Positions 40,648 through 49,982 of a stretch of 57,772 nt of DNA are shown in pieces. The first letter of the stretch is position 1; each line of letters begins with the position of its first letter. This stretch comes from Bacillota bacterium (GTDB lineage: Bacteria; Bacillota; Clostridia; Acetivibrionales; DTU013). The stretch covers positions 1 through 57,772 of the forward strand of contig JAEZCO010000116.1 of assembly GCA_023433505.1 (NCBI GenBank), in the 5' to 3' direction. The notes below the pieces were generated by a model. The model had not been told where the DNA came from. It searched no databases and worked only from the letters and a program-made list of their open reading frames with translations. Made by a program: the position numbers and the translations under genes.

Positions 40648-42363
40648 TTAAACGATAGCGACACCTGCACTGGCATAGCCGGCAATCGCAGTTGCGATGT
40701 CAATTCCTGCAGTAACCTCTGGAGTAAATACCATCATCAGTCGTGTTCCAGCAGTAACAGGGATTGCAAGGCCTGTAGTAAGACCGTCACTTGTTGTACC
40801 AATGGCTAATATGCCTGTTAAGGCCGGAGCCAGTGTCACAACTGCACCTGGTACAGGAGCAAAGGTATTGTCAGGGGTGGGGCTCGAGTATAGCTGTGCT
40901 GTAATCGTAACTGTCGAACCCACCAGAGCCAATGCTGCAGCAGTACTGAAAAATGCTGCTATATCAGTTATTGTGCCGTCTCTTGGAACTGAGAACGCCA
41001 TATTGTCCAGTAGAGAAATGTCTATTACACCACCTACTACGGTAACGCCTGTGGCGTTACCACCGAAAGCAATAATGCTTGATGTGTTGAGCACTCCTCC
41101 CAGGACAGTCGTCAAAACGGCCGGAGTACCTGAAGAGAAGGGGATGATTGCACTCGCGCCAGTAGCACCAGTCGCGCCAGTAGCACCAACGCCAGTAGCG
41201 CCGGTAGCACCGGCAATACCGACAACACCGGCAGCACCAGTCGCTCCAGTAGCACCTGTCGGACCGGCAACACCAGTAGCACCGGTAGCTCCAGTAGCAC
41301 CCGTCGAGCCAGTTGCACCGGCAACACCAGCCTCACCAGCAGTTCCAGTCGCACCGGTAGCACCAGTCGCACCGGCAATACCGGCGGTACCAGACGCACC
41401 AGCAGCACCAGTCGCGCCAGTCGGACCAGTCGCGCCAGTCGCACCGGCAACACCGGTCGCACCAGTCGGACCTGCAACACCCGTCGCGCCAGTCGGACCT
41501 GCAACACCCGTCGCACCAGTCGGACCTGCAACACCAGTCGCGCCAGTCGGACCAGCATCACCAGCAGTGCCAGTGGCACCCGTCGCACCCGTCGGACCGG
41601 CAACGCCAGCCGTGCCAGTAGCACCGGTCGCACGAGTCGCGCCAGCATCACCAGCTGTGCCAGTAGCACCCGTCGGACCGGCAACGCCAGCCGTGCCAGT
41701 GGCACCAGTAGCACCAGTCGCGCCAGCAACACCAGCAGTACCAGTAGCACCAGTCGGACCGGCAACACCAGGAGTACCCGTTGCACCAGTCGGGCCGGCA
41801 ACACCTGGAGCACCAGTCGCACCAGTAGCACCGGCAACACCGGGAGCACCAGTAGCGCCAGTGGCACCAGTGGCACCAGTTGCACCTGAGGCTTCAGCCT
41901 CCAATAAAGAAACGTCATCAACGATTACATCTGCTGTTCCAGTGTCGGTAACGATATCGATAAATACAATTGCAAATGCAGTTCCTGGTGGGGAAATTGC
42001 GGTAGTTTCGTACACCTCCAGCCAAGTGTTGTCGTTGACGTCAGGGAGAGTATCCGGATAAACACTTAAAAGAAGTCCCTGACCCAGGAAGTCGAAACTT
42101 GCATCGAAGTAGGCGACCAGCATATTTACCAATGGATTGGGTCCTAATCCTACTTTTGACAGCGATGCAAGAAACTCATAACGTTGGCCTGGACTAGCAG
42201 TTACCACCTGGAATATATATGAATCCGGTGGCGCGCTTTCCAATCTGGCAGCGAAAAAACCGGAGTGTTTGTATTCCAATGTGATGACCGCATTAAATTC
42301 TACCCATGGAGGGAAGGAACCTGTTTCAAAGCCTCCGTTAACTATAAGATCGTTAAAAGACAT
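40648..42363 (-). CDS. BclB-like exosporium collagen glycoprotein
   Basis: The 571-residue protein has three parts. Residues 1-158 are a folded N-terminal domain starting SFNDLIVNGGFETGSFPPW, as in the Firmicutes domain that precedes collagen repeats. Residues 159-403 are Gly-X-Thr collagen triplets, mostly GAT, GVA and GPT. Residues 404-571 match the BclB-type C-terminal domain (IIPFSSGTP..FSVPRDGTITDIAAFF..ITAQLYSSPTPDNTF). Threonines in GXT collagens are O-glycosylated in Bacillus BclA. One triplet carries Arg (GATRATG). AGGAGGTG lies upstream. There is no signal peptide, which fits spore assembly in the mother cell. Confidence 0.92.
   Translation of the reverse strand: MSFNDLIVNGGFETGSFPPWVEFNAVITLEYKHSGFFAARLESAPPDSYIFQVVTASPGQRYEFLASLSKVGLGPNPLVNMLVAYFDASFDFLGQGLLLSVYPDTLPDVNDNTWLEVYETTAISPPGTAFAIVFIDIVTDTGTADVIVDDVSLLEAEASGATGATGATGATGAPGVAGATGATGAPGVAGPTGATGTPGVAGPTGATGTAGVAGATGATGATGTAGVAGPTGATGTAGDAGATRATGATGTAGVAGPTGATGATGTAGDAGPTGATGVAGPTGATGVAGPTGATGVAGPTGATGVAGATGATGPTGATGAAGASGTAGIAGATGATGATGTAGEAGVAGATGSTGATGATGATGVAGPTGATGATGAAGVVGIAGATGATGVGATGATGATGASAIIPFSSGTPAVLTTVLGGVLNTSSIIAFGGNATGVTVVGGVIDISLLDNMAFSVPRDGTITDIAAFFSTAAALALVGSTVTITAQLYSSPTPDNTFAPVPGAVVTLAPALTGILAIGTTSDGLTTGLAIPVTAGTRLMMVFTPEVTAGIDIATAIAGYASAGVAIV
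41155..41889 (-). repeat. Collagen-coding 9-bp / 27-bp tandem repeat tract in the BclB-like gene
   Basis: About 735 bases of degenerate Gly-X-Thr codons in units of 9 bases, with higher-order blocks of GVAGPTGATGTA type. Such tracts change length by slippage. All other frames stay open through it and give spurious ORFs. Confidence 0.9.
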
Positions 42364-42606
42364 TCTTTTTCACCTCCTCAAATCATAAATTTTAGTTTGT
42401 ACAAACTCTAAAAGAGTTTATATAAACAGTATATGAAAACAAATCGAATATGCTACTTATGTTAACTTGTTTTCTGGATTTAATTGCTAGGCTTAAGAAA
42501 CAGATAGGATCAAAACATCACTTTAAATGTGGTACGTTTCTTATAAAATTATTGTATTTTATACCGTTTAAATCTGTCCGGAATAGTATAGAGTGATATT
42601 ATTTTC

Positions 42607-43731
42607 ATGAGGAGTTTGACCGTGGAAGAAAAGCAAATCTCAATCAGTCTGTGTATGATTGTTAAAAATGAAGAGAGTACAATTGAGCGCTGTCTTGATT
42701 CCGTTAAAGATATTTGTGATGAAATAATTATTGTTGATACGGGCTCTACGGACCGTACCAAGGAGATTGTCGAAAAGTTTACAGACCGAATCTTTGATTT
42801 CACCTGGATCGATGACTTTGCTGCAGCCCGTAATTTTGCTTTCAGCCAGGCAACCATGGAGTATATCCTCTGGTTGGATGCAGATGATATTCTCGCTGCT
42901 TCTGATCAGGAGAAGTTTCTAAAGCTGAAGAAAAACCTGGACCCAGTCACAACGGCTGTAAGCATGACTTATCTTTATGCCTTCGACCGGTATGGAGCGG
43001 TATCGTTTAGTTTCCGGAGAAATCGCCTGGTTCGACGGGATAAAAACTTTCGATGGATCGGGGCGGTGCATGAGTATTTAGAAGTATCAGGGCAGGTTTT
43101 AGACTCAGACATTTGTATAACACACAAGCGTATCGCAAATGGAAATTCCGACCGAAACCTGAAAATATTTGAAAGGCGAAAAGAGAAAGGGGAACCGTTT
43201 TCTTCGCGGGATTTATATTATTATGCCAATGAATTGTTCGACCACCAACTCTATCGCCGGGCAATCGAAGTTTATCAAGAATATTTGATGACCGGGCAGG
43301 GCTGGATTGAAGATAAAATCTCTGCTTGCGGAAAATTAGCCGATGGTTATCAGAAGCTGGGAGAAAAGGAAAAACAGCTTGAATATATCTACAAATCCTT
43401 TGAATATGCCCCTCCAAGGGCAGAATTCTGCTGTCGCCTGGGTCTTTATTTTCTGGATGCGAAGCAATATGAGCAGGGAATTTTCTGGTATAAGCTGGCT
43501 ACACAGATAGAAAGACATGTTAACAGTTCGGGATTCATGACGGAAGCTTGCTGGACCTGGTTGCCGCATTTACAGTTGTGCCTTTGCTATGACCGCTTAG
43601 GTAAACATAAACTGGCTTATGAGCACAATGAGATTGCCAGGAGGTATAGTCCTGAAAATAGGCAGGTCCTGCACAACAAGAATTACCTGGAGGGCATTTT
43701 AGGCATAGAAACGCCCAAGCACTTTTCTTAG
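42607..43731 (+). CDS. GT2 glycosyltransferase with C-terminal TPR-like domain, copy 1
   Basis: The 374-residue product has a GT-A domain (about 1-215) with SLCMIVKNEESTIERCLDSV, VDTGSTDRT and the DxD site WLDADDIL (Asp91-Asp94). A helical TPR-like domain (about 218-374) includes AIEVYQEYL, EDKISACGKLADGY and CYDRLGKHKLAYEHNEIAR. This design is common in surface-protein glycosyltransferases that read a protein acceptor. The DNA is very close to that of the gene at 44831. It starts at ATG 42607 and is divergent from the collagen gene. Confidence 0.88.
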   Translation: MRSLTVEEKQISISLCMIVKNEESTIERCLDSVKDICDEIIIVDTGSTDRTKEIVEKFTDRIFDFTWIDDFAAARNFAFSQATMEYILWLDADDILAASDQEKFLKLKKNLDPVTTAVSMTYLYAFDRYGAVSFSFRRNRLVRRDKNFRWIGAVHEYLEVSGQVLDSDICITHKRIANGNSDRNLKIFERRKEKGEPFSSRDLYYYANELFDHQLYRRAIEVYQEYLMTGQGWIEDKISACGKLADGYQKLGEKEKQLEYIYKSFEYAPPRAEFCCRLGLYFLDAKQYEQGIFWYKLATQIERHVNSSGFMTEACWTWLPHLQLCLCYDRLGKHKLAYEHNEIARRYSPENRQVLHNKNYLEGILGIETPKHFS

Positions 43732-43793
43732 GGAAGCGGCATATAATAATCCTATATTATGGCCAAAAGACATGCGGGAAGGTGAAAAACTTA

Positions 43794-44759
43794 ATGACAG
43801 ATGCAGAGAGAGCGGCTGCTAAAGAAACTGATTTTGTGGTTGACAGAAAGTTTGCCGAGTACATGGGATATGTGGCGGACGCGAGTTTGGAGGATATACA
43901 AAACTGCATGAAAAGGAACCTTGGAAATACGCGGTCACACAATGCCCAGAACTACCAAAAGATATTGCAATGTTATAATACCTATAATTATTGGGGTAAA
44001 ATCGATCCTGAGAATTCTATCTACGAATTGATAGAAAACCGCTCAACAGCGATGAAAGAACACCATGGCGATCTCACATGGCTGTACGGAAGGCTTTGCG
44101 ATTACCGCTCCAGGAAAACCTTATTCGGCATCGTGGAGAACTGGCTGACATTCAGCATGGCGAGTCTGGACAGCATCATTGAAAAAACGTTCTGTCCCTA
44201 CTTTGATCTGGATATCATGAGATGTGATGCCAATGAAGTATTTGTCGATTTGGGAGCGTATACCGGCGATACCGTCTTGAATTATCTGGACAGCTATATC
44301 GGTTATAAAAAAATCTATTGTTATGAAATTGCCCCTCATATCTTCCAAATGCTCAAGCGGAATCTTGAACGGTATCCCAAGATCGAATTGCGGAAAAAGG
44401 GCGCAGGAGATAAAAACGGTACGATGTATGTCACGGACGAGGTGCCCGCGGACACAATGTATAAGCTGGCAGACGCGGGGACGACGGAAGTACCTGTTGT
44501 CACCCTTGATGAAGATATAGCGGAACCTGTGACTTTTGTCAAAATGGATATTGAAGGCGGAGAACAAAAGGCGATCCTCGGCTGTAAGAAACACATTCAG
44601 GCGACACATCCGAAGCTTGCCATTTCTATATATCACAATAATGAGGATATTTGGAAATGCGCCCGTATGATCGACGAAATCGACTCCGGTTATAAGTTTT
44701 ATCTAAGATATGGCGGAGGCAATTATTATCCTTCCGAATGCGTTTTGCTAGGCGTATAG
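43794..44759 (+). CDS. FkbM-family methyltransferase
   Basis: The 321-residue protein has a helical N-terminal extension (about 1-145) and an FkbM-type SAM domain with VFVDLGAYTGDTVLNYL, YCYEIAPHIFQML, VPVVTLDE and FVKMDIEGGEQKAILG. FkbM enzymes often O-methylate glycans. Start ATG 43794 has AAGGTG 9 bases upstream; GTG 43782 is an alternative. It is inserted between two near-identical GT2-TPR genes. Confidence 0.88.
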   Translation: MTDAERAAAKETDFVVDRKFAEYMGYVADASLEDIQNCMKRNLGNTRSHNAQNYQKILQCYNTYNYWGKIDPENSIYELIENRSTAMKEHHGDLTWLYGRLCDYRSRKTLFGIVENWLTFSMASLDSIIEKTFCPYFDLDIMRCDANEVFVDLGAYTGDTVLNYLDSYIGYKKIYCYEIAPHIFQMLKRNLERYPKIELRKKGAGDKNGTMYVTDEVPADTMYKLADAGTTEVPVVTLDEDIAEPVTFVKMDIEGGEQKAILGCKKHIQATHPKLAISIYHNNEDIWKCARMIDEIDSGYKFYLRYGGGNYYPSECVLLGV

Positions 44760-44830
44760 AACTATATTTACATAGATATGGTTCCACATCGGAGAGAAGC
44801 TGCTTAGGTCCATTAATAAGGAGATTGAGT

Positions 44831-45949
44831 ATGAAAAGCATCACAATTAGTCTATGTATGATTGTCAGAAATGAAGAGAGTACGCTGGGAAACTGTCTTG
44901 ATTCTGTTAAAGATATTTGCGATGAGATAATTATTGTTGATACGGGCTCTACGGACCGTACCAAAGAGATTGCCGGGAAATATACGGATCGGATCTTTGA
45001 TTTTACCTGGATCGATGACTTTGCTGCCGCACGCAATTTTTCTTTCGGCCAAGCAACCATGGAGTATACCCTCTGGTTGGATGCAGATGATGTTATCGCT
45101 CCTTCCGATCAGGAGAAATTTTTAAAACTGAAGAAAAGCCTGGACCCATTTACGGACGTTGTAAGTATGCCTTATCTCTATGCCTTCGATCAGTTTGGTG
45201 CAGTATCCTTCAGCTTCCGGCGAAACCGCCTGGTCAGACGGAATAAAAATTTTCAGTGGATAGGAGCTGTGCACGAGTATTTAGAAGTGTCGGGATATGT
45301 TTTAAACTCAGACATTTGTGTAACACATAAGCGCATCGCAAATGGCAATTCCGACCGCAACCTGAACATCTATGAAAGGAAAAAGAGCAAAGGGGAATCG
45401 TTTTCTCCGCGGGATTTATATTACTATGCCAATGAATTGTTCGATCATCGGCTCTTTCGCAGGGCAGTCGAGGTTTATCAGGAATATTTGATGACCGGAC
45501 AGGGCTGGATTGAAGATAAAATTTCGGCCTGCGGCAAATTAGCCGACTGTTTTCAGGAGCTGGGAGAAAAGGAAAAACAACTTGAATATATCTACAAATC
45601 CTTTGATTATACCTCTCCAAGGGCAGAGTTCTGCTGCCGTCTGGGCTTTCATTTTCTAAATGCGAAGCTATATGAACAGGCGGTTTTTTGGTACAAACTG
45701 GCGACTCAGATAGAGAAAACGGCTGACAGTTCAGGATTCATGACGGAAGCTTGTTGGACCTGGCTGCCGCATTTGCAGCTGTGCGTTTGCTATGACCGCT
45801 TAGGTAAACATAAGTTGGCTTATGAGCATAATGAGATTGCCAGGAAGTATTGTCCTGAAAATGAAGCGGTTCAGTCCAACAAGAATTATTTAGAGGGCAT
45901 TTTAGGAATAGATTCAAGGAATAGTCGTGAACAGGTGAGTGAAACATGA
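44831..45949 (+). CDS. GT2 glycosyltransferase with C-terminal TPR-like domain, copy 2
   Basis: Start ATG 44831 (MKSITISLCMIVRNEESTL) has AAGGAG upstream and gives 372 residues; the frame reaches 44738 without an RBS. Domain layout and most residues match the gene at 42607, including VDTGSTDRT and WLDADDVI. Long stretches of DNA are nearly identical, so the duplication is recent or kept alike by gene conversion. It overlaps the next gene by ATGA. Confidence 0.88.
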   Translation: MKSITISLCMIVRNEESTLGNCLDSVKDICDEIIIVDTGSTDRTKEIAGKYTDRIFDFTWIDDFAAARNFSFGQATMEYTLWLDADDVIAPSDQEKFLKLKKSLDPFTDVVSMPYLYAFDQFGAVSFSFRRNRLVRRNKNFQWIGAVHEYLEVSGYVLNSDICVTHKRIANGNSDRNLNIYERKKSKGESFSPRDLYYYANELFDHRLFRRAVEVYQEYLMTGQGWIEDKISACGKLADCFQELGEKEKQLEYIYKSFDYTSPRAEFCCRLGFHFLNAKLYEQAVFWYKLATQIEKTADSSGFMTEACWTWLPHLQLCVCYDRLGKHKLAYEHNEIARKYCPENEAVQSNKNYLEGILGIDSRNSREQVSET

Positions 45950-47211
45950 ATTGGTATTCAATCTATGGACTTTATGCAATTATAAAAGAATATGCCGGCT
46001 GCCCACCGACATTGCCTCTGTTATGCCGCTATGAACATGGGTGGGATCCTATACCGGGACCCAATCCATATGACGCTCGAACGGATCAACCTCTTATGTT
46101 GGTTTGGAGTAAAAGACGTCTGCAAGAGTGGCAGGCCAAAAGCAGTATTCCTGCGGCTATTGTTGGCGCGCCCTTTATTCACTACCGGAAATTAATGAAA
46201 ATTGAAAAGGATACGGCTGCCCATGGCACGATCGCTTTTCCCTCCCATACCACCCGGCAGATTGACTCGGTATTTGATGTCGATAGGTATTGTGAGCAGT
46301 TAAGAAGTCTTCCGGTTGAGTTTCAGCCGGTAACCGTATGTTTACACTCCAATGATCTGGAAAGGAAGAAGGACGCGATATACAGAAAAAATGGGTTCGA
46401 TGTTGTAAATGCCGGGCCGGCTTGGGTAGTAGGCTTTGAATTTGTACAAAATTTCTATGAGATTCTTAGAAGCCACAAATATGCAACGTCGAATCAAGTA
46501 GGCTCATATTCCTTTTATGCGGTAGAAATGGGTATTCCCTTTTTTATCTTTGGGGAGTCGGCCGTTCTGAAAAATACCGGAGAACCGCTTATGCCCATCG
46601 AATTCAGGTATGAAGATTATGCGATGGGCGCCTATGCCACAGCAATGTTTCCGGGTCCTACGCAAGTCATTAGTGAGCAGCAGAAGAAGTTTGTTGAAGA
46701 TGAGCTTGGCGTCCATGACTGTCTGTCCGGTACAGAAATCAGGGAATTGCTGATAGAAAGCAATAACCGGACGATTGAAGCGTATGAGGAATTTTTAAAG
46801 TCAGGACAGGGCGGGGTTGAAGATAAAATTTCTACTTGCGGAAAACTGGTTGATTATTATCAGAATACGGATGAGCGGGAAAAACAGCTTAAATATATTT
46901 TGAAATCCTTTGAATATGCCCCCCCAAGGGCTGAGTTCTGTTGCCACCTGGGTTTATATTTTCAGAATGAAAAGCAATATGAACAGGGGATTTTCTGGTA
47001 CAAATTGGCGGCTCAAATGGAAAGGCCTATCGGCGACAGGCTGATGTGGCTGCCGCATATTCAGTTGTGTGTTTGTTATGACCGCTTGGGTAAACATGAG
47101 TTGGCCTATGAACATAATGAGATCGCCAGGAAATATTCTCCGGAAAACAATCAGATCCTGCAAAACAAAAAATATTTGGAGCGCGTATTGGGTATTGAAT
47201 CCACCGAATAG
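45946..47211 (+). CDS. Chimeric protein: GT-B-like domain fused to the same TPR tail
   Basis: The 421-residue product overlaps the previous gene by 4 bases. Residues about 1-255 differ fully from the GT2 neighbours. They look like a GT-B-type transferase, with the donor-site-like segment TSNQVGSYSFYAVEMGIPFFIFG and an end MPIEFRYEDYAMG. Residues about 262-421 are the same TPR-like tail, with EDKISTCGKLVDYY, SFEYAPPRAEFCCHLGLYF and CVCYDRLGKHELAYEHNEIAR. The tail probably recruits all three enzymes to one acceptor or partner. The exact transferase family is not recognised. Confidence 0.75.
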   Translation: MNWYSIYGLYAIIKEYAGCPPTLPLLCRYEHGWDPIPGPNPYDARTDQPLMLVWSKRRLQEWQAKSSIPAAIVGAPFIHYRKLMKIEKDTAAHGTIAFPSHTTRQIDSVFDVDRYCEQLRSLPVEFQPVTVCLHSNDLERKKDAIYRKNGFDVVNAGPAWVVGFEFVQNFYEILRSHKYATSNQVGSYSFYAVEMGIPFFIFGESAVLKNTGEPLMPIEFRYEDYAMGAYATAMFPGPTQVISEQQKKFVEDELGVHDCLSGTEIRELLIESNNRTIEAYEEFLKSGQGGVEDKISTCGKLVDYYQNTDEREKQLKYILKSFEYAPPRAEFCCHLGLYFQNEKQYEQGIFWYKLAAQMERPIGDRLMWLPHIQLCVCYDRLGKHELAYEHNEIARKYSPENNQILQNKKYLERVLGIESTE

Positions 47212-47238
47212 ATAGAAATTTGTAAAGGCGGTAAAGAT

Positions 47239-48573
47239 ATGGAAAGAATTCGCAAACCGGAAGTTATTACCTATTCTAAGTTTGAATTGGACGAAGCCAA
47301 GCTGGAAGCTAAATACGGCCTTCCCTCGGAGTTAAAGTATTGCCAGCGTTGCGTAATATCAAATCAGCGCCCTAATTCTACAGTCGAGTATCAACACACC
47401 AAGAACTCAAAGAAAGAGACAATACATTTTGATGAGGAAGAGGTCTGTGATGCTTGCCGTTTTGCCGAATCCAAAATCAAATCGATTGATTGGAAGCAGC
47501 GGGAGCAGGAACTAACGGATCTGTGCAACAGATACCGGAAAAATGACGGTTCTTATGACTGCCTTATTCCCGGATCCGGCGGCAAAGACAGCTTTTACGC
47601 GGCACATGTCCTTAAATATAAATATGGAATGCACCCGTTAACAGTCACCTGGGCTCCTCACATTTATACACCCTGGGGGTGGCATAACTTTCAGGCATGG
47701 TTAAACGCCGGCTTTGATAATTTCTTATGTACCCCGAATCCCCGAACACACCGGTTGTTGACGAGAATTGCGGTAGAGAATCTTTTCCACCCGTTCCAGC
47801 CTTTTATTTTCGGGCAGAAATCTCTTGCACCTAAAATGGCTTTACTGAATGATATAAAATTAGTGTTTTACGGCGAAAATGAGGCGGAGTATGGCAATCC
47901 CATATCTGATACCTCTTCCGCTAAAAGAGATTGGAAGTATTTTACCGCAGAAGATAAAACAAAGGTTTTCCTTGGCGGAGTGTCATTAGAAGCATTGGAA
48001 AATAATTTCGGAGTCGAGCCTGTTGAGCTGCTTCCTTATATTCCTGCAAATCCGGATGAATTAGAGCGGAAAAAGGTTGAGGTACATTATCTCGGATATT
48101 ATTTACGATGGCATCCCCAGGAGTGTTTTTATTATGCTGTTGAAAATGGCGGTTTTAAGCCGTCGCCGGAACGTACTGTCGGCACGTACAGTAAGTATAA
48201 CAGTATTGATGATAAGATTGACGACTTCCATTACTATACTACCTATATTAAGTTTGGAATCGGACGAGCGACCTACGACGCTGCACAAGAAATTAGAAAT
48301 CAAGAGATTACACGCGAGGAAGGGGTAGCGCTGGTCAAAAAATTTGACGGAGAGTTTCCAGAACGTTTTGCAAAGGAAATCTTCCAGTATTTAAGTATTA
48401 CTGAAAAGGAATTTCCGGTGGCATTTAAGATGTTTGAACAGCCGGTGATGGACAGGGATTATTTTATGGCCCTAGCCGACACTTTCAGATCACCTCATCT
48501 ATGGAAACATGAAAACGGGAGTTGGAAATTGCGTTCCCTAATTTTTGAAGAGCGAAGTGAGGACCATGAGTAA
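47239..48573 (+). CDS. N-acetyl sugar amidotransferase (WbuX/WbpG/PseA family)
   Basis: The 444-residue enzyme has a cysteine pair CQRCV and a second CDAC, a PP-loop PGSGGKDSFYAAHVLKYKYG, and GENEAEYGNPISDT. The family converts an N-acetyl group on a sugar to an acetamidino group using ammonia. Ammonia comes from HisH/HisF-like partners, which are the next two genes. Adjacent leg genes suggest the target is a legionaminic-acid-type sugar. It overlaps hisF2 by 8 bases. Confidence 0.9.
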   Translation: MERIRKPEVITYSKFELDEAKLEAKYGLPSELKYCQRCVISNQRPNSTVEYQHTKNSKKETIHFDEEEVCDACRFAESKIKSIDWKQREQELTDLCNRYRKNDGSYDCLIPGSGGKDSFYAAHVLKYKYGMHPLTVTWAPHIYTPWGWHNFQAWLNAGFDNFLCTPNPRTHRLLTRIAVENLFHPFQPFIFGQKSLAPKMALLNDIKLVFYGENEAEYGNPISDTSSAKRDWKYFTAEDKTKVFLGGVSLEALENNFGVEPVELLPYIPANPDELERKKVEVHYLGYYLRWHPQECFYYAVENGGFKPSPERTVGTYSKYNSIDDKIDDFHYYTTYIKFGIGRATYDAAQEIRNQEITREEGVALVKKFDGEFPERFAKEIFQYLSITEKEFPVAFKMFEQPVMDRDYFMALADTFRSPHLWKHENGSWKLRSLIFEERSEDHE

Positions 48574-49351
48574 TATTCGATTAATTGCGAGATTAGATGT
48601 AAAAGGGCCTAACCTGGTGAAAGGGGTTCAGCTTGAGGGGCTTCGAAAAATCGGAGACCCGAATGCTTTTGCCAAAGAGTATTATGACCAGGGAATAGAC
48701 GAACTGATTTATATCGATATTGTAGCTAGCTTATATGAAAGAAATAATTTATTGGAGATAGTGCGCGGCGCAACAAAGGATGTATTCATCCCGCTCACCG
48801 TTGGCGGAGGTATCCGTACGGCTGAAGATGTAAGAGACGTGTTGCGGGCCGGGGCGGATAAGGTCGCTATTAATACTGCCGCGATCAAACGTCCTGAGTT
48901 GATCCGGGAGATATCGGAAAGGTTTGGCTCTCAATGTATGGTCTTATCGATAGAAGCTAAAAAGGTTAGCCAGAATAAATGGGAAGCTTATTGCGACAAC
49001 GGCAGAGAAAAGACAGGGATTGATGCGATTGAATGGGCCAGAAGAGGGTATGAACTGGGTGCGGGTGAAATACTCATAACTTCGGTAGATATGGAGGGGA
49101 CTGCAAAAGGATTCGACATAGAGCTTGTCAAGGCTGCGTCCAACGCAGTTCCAATCCCCGTCATCGCCAGTGGAGGCATGGGAAAAGCAGAGGACATGAT
49201 AAGCGTTATTAAAGACGGTTGTGCAGATGCAATTGCGATGGCCCATGTTCTTCATTATAAAAAATTGACGGTGCAGGAGGTACGGGAATATGCTATCTCC
49301 TGCAATGTTAACGTAAGGAGATTGAACTATGACCAAGATAACGTTGGTTGA
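48566..49351 (+). CDS. hisF2: HisF-like cyclase subunit dedicated to sugar amidation
   Basis: The 261-residue TIM barrel starts at ATG 48566 with GAGG upstream, inside the end of the amidotransferase gene. It resembles HisF, with LDVKGPNLVKGVQLEG, LTVGGGIRTAEDV and IASGGMGKAEDM. The segment VLSIEAKK has Glu where histidine-pathway HisF normally has a catalytic Asp. With no other his genes here, it likely channels ammonia to the sugar amidotransferase instead of making imidazole glycerol phosphate. It overlaps hisH2 by 23 bases. Confidence 0.88.
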   Translation: MSNIRLIARLDVKGPNLVKGVQLEGLRKIGDPNAFAKEYYDQGIDELIYIDIVASLYERNNLLEIVRGATKDVFIPLTVGGGIRTAEDVRDVLRAGADKVAINTAAIKRPELIREISERFGSQCMVLSIEAKKVSQNKWEAYCDNGREKTGIDAIEWARRGYELGAGEILITSVDMEGTAKGFDIELVKAASNAVPIPVIASGGMGKAEDMISVIKDGCADAIAMAHVLHYKKLTVQEVREYAISCNVNVRRLNYDQDNVG

Positions 49352-49976
49352 CTATGGAATAGGAAATATTCTTAGTGTACAAAGAGCATTTGAATATTGC
49401 GGTGCCCAAGTGATTCTCTCGGATAACCCCCAAGACATTATAAACTCCGACTATCTTGTTTTGCCGGGTGTAGGTGCTTTTGCTGACGGAATGAAGGGCT
49501 TAGCAGAACGGGGTCTTATTGAGGCAATTCTTGATTTTGCTTCGAAGGAAAGGCCGTTTCTGGGCATCTGTTTGGGAATGCAAATGATGCTGGGGAGAAG
49601 TGAGGAATTTGGGATTCATGAGGGCTTAGGGCTGATACCGGGAAGCGTCGTCAGAATACCGGACCAGGATGTTCACGGAGTAAGGCACAAAATACCTCAT
49701 ATCGGCTGGAACTCTTTAGAACTGCCTGATAAAAAGGAAAACTGGGGCGGGACCATCCTTGAGGGTATTGAAGCCGGCGAGGCTGTTTATTTTGTACATT
49801 CATTTACTGCAGTTCCTGTAAATTTATGCAACCGGCTGGCGGATACCTATTATAACGGACAAATTATTTCCGCTGCAGTACAATCAGGTTATTTGTACGG
49901 CTGTCAATTTCATCCGGAAAAAAGCGGGGTCACGGGACTGAAGATTATTAACAATTTTATGAAACAAAAGGGGTAG
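49329..49976 (+). CDS. hisH2: HisH-like glutamine amidotransferase dedicated to sugar amidation
   Basis: The 215-residue class I glutaminase has the nucleophile Cys81 in GICLGMQMM and the His-Glu pair in FHPEKSG. It also has LPGVGAFADGM. It frees ammonia from glutamine for HisF2 and the PP-loop enzyme. AAGGAG precedes ATG 49329. It ends 6 bases from the convergent legF. Confidence 0.9.
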   Translation: MTKITLVDYGIGNILSVQRAFEYCGAQVILSDNPQDIINSDYLVLPGVGAFADGMKGLAERGLIEAILDFASKERPFLGICLGMQMMLGRSEEFGIHEGLGLIPGSVVRIPDQDVHGVRHKIPHIGWNSLELPDKKENWGGTILEGIEAGEAVYFVHSFTAVPVNLCNRLADTYYNGQIISAAVQSGYLYGCQFHPEKSGVTGLKIINNFMKQKG

Positions 49977-49982
49977 CCAAGA

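Noticed and set aside
41155..41889. Regular short repeats that could suggest a CRISPR array
   Set aside because: Units are contiguous 9-base codon repeats with no spacers and lie inside a gene.
41112..41921. Second minus-strand frame rich in Leu/Val/Arg through the collagen tract
   Set aside because: Frame-shifted reading of the same 9-base repeat with no start signal.
40697..42061. Long plus-strand ORF rich in Ala/Pro/Val opposite the collagen gene
   Set aside because: It mirrors the Gly-X-Thr codon repeat on the minus strand, has no RBS, and the minus-strand frame has real N- and C-terminal domains.
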